The translations under genes and the position numbers were made by a program. From positions 1-26,905 of the forward strand of contig CAIQSY010000066.1 in assembly GCA_903874585.1 (NCBI GenBank): 26,905 nucleotides of DNA, written 5' to 3'. The first letter of the stretch is position 1. The number at the start of each line of letters is the position of its first letter. The stretch is from an uncultured Chlorobiaceae bacterium. GTDB lineage: Bacteria; Bacteroidota; Chlorobiia; Chlorobiales; Chlorobiaceae. The notes beneath the pieces were generated by a model. That model had not been told where the DNA came from. It did no database searches and saw nothing but the letters and a program-made list of their open reading frames with translations. Positions 23,846 through 26,905 of this stretch are shown piece after piece.

Positions 23846-25054
23846 ATGTTTGATGAAATAGAGTTTGATAAAATCAAGCGCTTACCAAAATATGTTTTTG
23901 CAGCAGTTAATGAGCTGAAAATGGCTGAACGACGTGCTGGTGAAGATGTGATAGATTTCTCTATGGGAAATCCTGATGGACCAACACCACAGCATATTGT
24001 TGATAAGCTGATTGAGAGTATAAATAAGCCTCGTACTCACGGCTATTCAGTTTCCAAAGGTATCTACAAACTTCGTGGTGCAGTGGGAACGTGGTATAAA
24101 CGCAAATACAATGTTGATCTCGATCTTGATCGTGAAGTTGTGGCGACCATGGGCTCAAAAGAGGGTTATGTACATCTTGTGCAGGCAATTACGAACCCTG
24201 GTGATCTTGCCATGGTGCCCGATCCCTGCTATCCTATTCATTCACAGGCATTTATTCTCGCGGGCGGCAATGTGCATCGCCTCAAGCTGGAGATGAATGA
24301 TGATTTAACGCTGGATGAGGAGGGCTTTTTCAAAAACATTGAACAAGCGTTACGGGAATCATCGCCCAAACCAAAATACCTCGTCGTCAATTTCCCTAAT
24401 AACCCCACAACGGCGACCGTTGAGCTGCCGTTCTATGAAAAGCTTGTCGATCTTGCCCGTCAAGAGCGGTTCTATATTATAAGTGATATTGCTTATGCTG
24501 AACTGACGTATGATGGTTATGTCACTCCTTCAATTCTTCAGGTGCCCGGCGCCAAAGATGTTGCCGTTGAGAGTTACACGCTGTCGAAAACCTACAATAT
24601 GGCTGGCTGGCGTGTAGGGTTTATGGTGGGAAATGCGAAGCTGATCGGCGCACTTGAAAAGATTAAGAGTTGGCTCGATTATGGCACGTTTACTCCTATT
24701 CAAGTTGCATCAACCATTGCGCTGACGGAAGATCAAAGCTGTGTGCAGGAGATTTGTGAAGTCTATCGTAAACGGCGTGATGTGATGGTGAAGAGCTTCA
24801 ACAATGCTGGCTGGCCAGTTGTGTCGCCTCGCGCAAGTATGTTTGTATGGGCACAGATTCCCGAACAGTTCCGCCATCTCGGTAGTCTTGAGTTCAGCAA
24901 ACAGCTCTTGAGCGGTGCCAAAGTTGCCGTCAGTCCTGGTATTGGTTTTGGTGCTTACGGCGATGATTACGTCCGTGTTGCCATGATCGAGAATGAGGAG
25001 CGTATCCGGCAGGCTGCACGGAATATTAAGAAGTTTTTGCAATTACCACGGTGA
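23846..25054 (+). CDS. alaC: PLP-dependent aminotransferase, AlaC-like
   Basis: A 402-aa class I/II aminotransferase. Visible features are IDFSMGNPDGPTP, the GYSVSKGIYKLRGAVGTWY segment, VVNFPNNPTTATV with the cofactor-binding Asn, ISDIAYAELTYDG, and YTLSKTYNMAGWRVGF, in which K248 is the PLP-binding lysine. The sequence is closest in memory to the glutamate-pyruvate aminotransferase AlaC/YfdZ group; a related aspartate or LL-diaminopimelate type cannot be excluded. It would make alanine from pyruvate with glutamate. Length is standard. The ATG at 23846 has no clear Shine-Dalgarno. It is transcribed away from the Hdr operon and appears to be a single gene. Confidence 0.87.
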   Translation: MFDEIEFDKIKRLPKYVFAAVNELKMAERRAGEDVIDFSMGNPDGPTPQHIVDKLIESINKPRTHGYSVSKGIYKLRGAVGTWYKRKYNVDLDLDREVVATMGSKEGYVHLVQAITNPGDLAMVPDPCYPIHSQAFILAGGNVHRLKLEMNDDLTLDEEGFFKNIEQALRESSPKPKYLVVNFPNNPTTATVELPFYEKLVDLARQERFYIISDIAYAELTYDGYVTPSILQVPGAKDVAVESYTLSKTYNMAGWRVGFMVGNAKLIGALEKIKSWLDYGTFTPIQVASTIALTEDQSCVQEICEVYRKRRDVMVKSFNNAGWPVVSPRASMFVWAQIPEQFRHLGSLEFSKQLLSGAKVAVSPGIGFGAYGDDYVRVAMIENEERIRQAARNIKKFLQLPR

Positions 25055-25155
25055 TGCGCATGGAGTAAAGGCGATAGTTGGCGATAGTGCCAAATGGTAG
25101 ATGGTGGCTTCGAGAGCAATGGTGGGCATAGAGCCCTCTTCTGGTTTAACCATCA

Positions 25156-25722
25156 CTACCGCACAAACGTAACGGTATCAAGCTTTCTCGGCGTTGCTTC
25201 GGGTAATGGCATGGCGCTGTATCCAAAAACAGCAGCAGCATAAGGAACATATCCCGCGGGAATGCCAAGCTCCAGAGCATTGAAAGCAGCAGCACCAGCA
25301 GAATCTCCGCAGAGCATAATGGGAGAATGAACCCAGCAAGAGCTGATCCCCAATGATGCAGCAGCGAGCAACATGTTTTCCATGGCAAGAACACAATCCT
25401 GCATTGGCGTAATAGCTTGTAAATCTCCCGAAACAATCACCAATGTCGGCGCATGATAAAACACATGGTAATCCTCACGGGAAGCCACTTCACGCAAAGC
25501 GGCATTATCTGAATGCAGAAACACGGCCTTACACTGGAGCTGAAGCTTTTCGAGCAGATCAGGGTTCTGCAACACCGTAAAATGCCAAGGCTGCTGCCCC
25601 ATAGCCGTAGGAGCATATTGCCCAGCAATCAAAACTTCCTGCATCTCCTGTTCATCAATTTGCCTGGACTGATAAGCCCTGATACTCCTGCGGCCAAGAA
25701 TGGTTTGCATGGTCTGATTCAT
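25156..25722 (-). CDS. Nitroreductase family FMN oxidoreductase
   Basis: A 188-aa nitroreductase. The N-terminal RRSIRAYQSRQI (11-22) carries the FMN phosphate-binding Arg/Ser residues; APTAMGQQPWHFTVL and the later ENMLLAAASLGISSCWVHS are typical of the fold, and the C-terminal GYVPYAAAVFGY matches the family's last strand. Members are homodimeric NAD(P)H-dependent flavoproteins reducing quinones, nitro groups or other substrates; the physiological substrate is unknown. It points the same way as the FMN reductase 135 bp upstream, so the two could be cotranscribed. Confidence 0.88.
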   Translation of the reverse strand: MNQTMQTILGRRSIRAYQSRQIDEQEMQEVLIAGQYAPTAMGQQPWHFTVLQNPDLLEKLQLQCKAVFLHSDNAALREVASREDYHVFYHAPTLVIVSGDLQAITPMQDCVLAMENMLLAAASLGISSCWVHSPIMLCGDSAGAAAFNALELGIPAGYVPYAAAVFGYSAMPLPEATPRKLDTVTFVR

Positions 25723-25857
25723 GATAACTCCGCTAAAAATTTTTGAACGTCAAGCCAAAATCTTCGTAAAGATAACCCCCTTCTGTTCATGCCACAACTT
25801 TTTTACATGGCTCTCTTTTTTCAGAATCTTCAAGAGAGAGCTGAAAATGACCCGTTA

Positions 25858-26409
25858 TTAATAGCTAAGCTGCTTCACCCATGCAACATACCGATCCATC
25901 CAGTTCTGCAGGAACTCCCTGCTTCCTGAGCCGATGTTGCCATCCTCATCAAAGAGTCCATCTTTGGCCTGAATGAACGCTTCAGGCTGGCAGAGTGTTG
26001 GCACATCGAGGCAGGAGAGAATATTGCGGAGATGTTGTTGAGCCAGCGAGGTACCCATAACCCCGACTGAAACGCCAAGAATACCGGCAGGCTTCCCTGC
26101 CCACGCACCCTGGCCATAAGGACGCGAAGCATGGTCAACAGCATTTTTGAGCACACCTGGAATTGAGCGGTTATACTCTGGTGTCAAAAAAATCAGCCCG
26201 TCAGCGGTCTTGATGTCACTTCTCAGTCGTGTGACCGACTCGGAAGGATTTGCTTCGTCATCCTGATTATAGAGCGGCAAGTCGCCAATCTCTACCTGAT
26301 TGAAGGTAAACTCTGGAGGTGCCAAGGGAACAAGCGCATTTGCCAGTTGGCGATTCAACGAATCCTTTCTCAGGCTTCCGACAAGAACAGCAATCTGATA
26401 GTGTTTCAT
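25858..26409 (-). CDS. NADPH-dependent FMN reductase (flavodoxin-like fold)
   Basis: A 183-aa protein of the NADPH-dependent FMN reductase family (ChrR/YieF-like). The phosphate-binding loop is GSLRKDSLNRQLA (11-23), and the conserved TPEYNRSIPGVLKNAVD (76-92) lies over the flavin; GKPAGILGVS is the next family block. Likely role: reduction of FMN or quinones and oxidative-stress protection, by family knowledge. The start ATG at 26409 has no strong Shine-Dalgarno. It precedes the nitroreductase on the same strand. Confidence 0.88.
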   Translation of the reverse strand: MKHYQIAVLVGSLRKDSLNRQLANALVPLAPPEFTFNQVEIGDLPLYNQDDEANPSESVTRLRSDIKTADGLIFLTPEYNRSIPGVLKNAVDHASRPYGQGAWAGKPAGILGVSVGVMGTSLAQQHLRNILSCLDVPTLCQPEAFIQAKDGLFDEDGNIGSGSREFLQNWMDRYVAWVKQLSY

Positions 26410-26819
26410 AAGAATCAGTTATAAAGATTATCCTGTTTTCAGGAGTCAGAGCAGATCGAATACCTGTTCTGCGGATAGAAGACATTTCTTAAGTTACGGA
26501 TTTATTCAGATCTCCCACTATTCCGTAAAGTATGGCAAAAAACTGGACGTAATCCTCGCAAGGTGGTTGCGAAGGTTGAGATAACCACCTCTCATTCGGT
26601 AATAATACTACCGCTCGTTCGCTCTACTCAGATAAATCAAAAAAAACAGAACTCTTCATTGTCATTTTGTTTGTTTTACTCGTACCTGAAAAAATGAAAA
26701 ATACTTAATTTATAAACCATTAGCGCTACTCTTAATCGCCTTGACAGCTTTTATGAAAGTCCTGTAATTCCATTTCTAAAGCAAAAGTGTTATAATATAC
26801 CCTAAAAGGAGGTGGGTAT
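26410..26819. other. 410-bp intergenic region before the transposase-like gene
   Basis: I see no gene. It holds a perfect 8-bp inverted repeat (26561-26568 with 26583-26590), a small 5-bp one (26597-26601 with 26609-26613), and a candidate promoter and strong Shine-Dalgarno for the gene beginning at 26820. An IS end could lie here, but its partner is outside the window. Confidence 0.5.
26741..26768 (+). promoter_or_regulatory. Candidate promoter for the transposase-like gene
   Basis: TTGACA (26741-26746) is followed after 16 nt by TGTAAT (26763-26768), a plausible sigma-70 type pair. A separate perfect TATAAT occurs at 26791-26796 but lacks a good -35. Confidence 0.35.
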
Positions 26820-26905
26820 ATGGCACGACCAGCAAGTGGTAAGGAGGTTTTGGAAAAGGCAAAGGAAACATTGGCAAATGCTCGGACTGTAGAAGAGCTG
26901 CGCCA
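26820..26905 (+). CDS. IS630-type transposase or helix-turn-helix protein, 5' end only
   Basis: The first 28 codons (MARPASGKEVLEKAKETLAN and onward to VEELR) run off the window. A very strong Shine-Dalgarno, AGGAGGTG at 26807-26814, lies 5 nt before the ATG. The sequence resembles the N-terminal helix-turn-helix region of IS630-family transposase ORFs, from memory of that pattern. The rest is needed to confirm an intact element. Confidence 0.55.
   Translation, partial: MARPASGKEVLEKAKETLANARTVEELR

Noticed and set aside
25790..25857. Hairpin of CTCTCTT / AAGAGAG type after the FMN reductase as a terminator
   Set aside because: The stem is imperfect and there is no T-run on the minus strand after it.

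Overview
The window looks like chromosome from a strict anaerobe. The best guess is a green sulfur bacterium (Chlorobi, Chlorobium-like): many genes have weak or no Shine-Dalgarno sequence, the flanking genes have moderate GC, and there is a complete FlxABCD-HdrABC type electron-transfer operon. No rRNA, tRNA or other taxonomic marker is present, so this placement is inference.

The left 15 kb is a type III-A (Csm) CRISPR-Cas locus with a reverse-transcriptase-linked adaptation module. A CRISPR array (178-883) has nine identical 35-nt repeats, a tenth degenerate terminal repeat and nine spacers. Next come an AT-rich leader candidate (884-1134) and an RT-Cas1 fusion (1135-3309, minus). The following 2 kb separates cas1 from cas2 and carries an Rpn-like PD-(D/E)XK nuclease (3635-4633) and a DUF2442/DUF4160 toxin-antitoxin-like pair (4809-5289, minus; the DUF4160 gene looks 5'-truncated). 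Cas2 (5325-5609) is followed directly by an unrecognised single-pass membrane protein (5656-6093). After a 428-bp AT-rich intergenic region comes the effector operon: cas10/csm1, csm2, csm3, csm4, csm5, a CARF-HEPN ribonuclease and cas6 (6522-15102).

Expected operation, by family knowledge: RT-Cas1 with Cas2 captures spacers, possibly from RNA. Cas6 processes crRNA. Csm1-5 binds and cuts target RNA. The GGDD cyclase of Cas10 makes cyclic oligoadenylate, which activates the CARF-HEPN RNase. Cas10 appears to lack a catalytic HD nuclease, so defence probably relies on RNA cleavage and the second messenger. Base composition steps sharply at the CARF-HEPN/cas6 boundary, which suggests a mosaic locus.

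A MurB-like gene with a long C-terminal extension (15111-16730) follows cas6 by 8 nt. It converges on a six-gene minus-strand operon (23557 down to 16744): a fused hdrC-hdrB, hdrA, an mvhD/flxD-like gene, two iron-sulfur subunits and a flavin/NAD-binding subunit. This is probably an NADH-linked, flavin-based electron-bifurcating complex. Further right are an AlaC-like aminotransferase (+), a nitroreductase (-), an FMN reductase (-), a 410-bp gene-free stretch and the first 28 codons of an IS630-type transposase-like gene that runs off the window.
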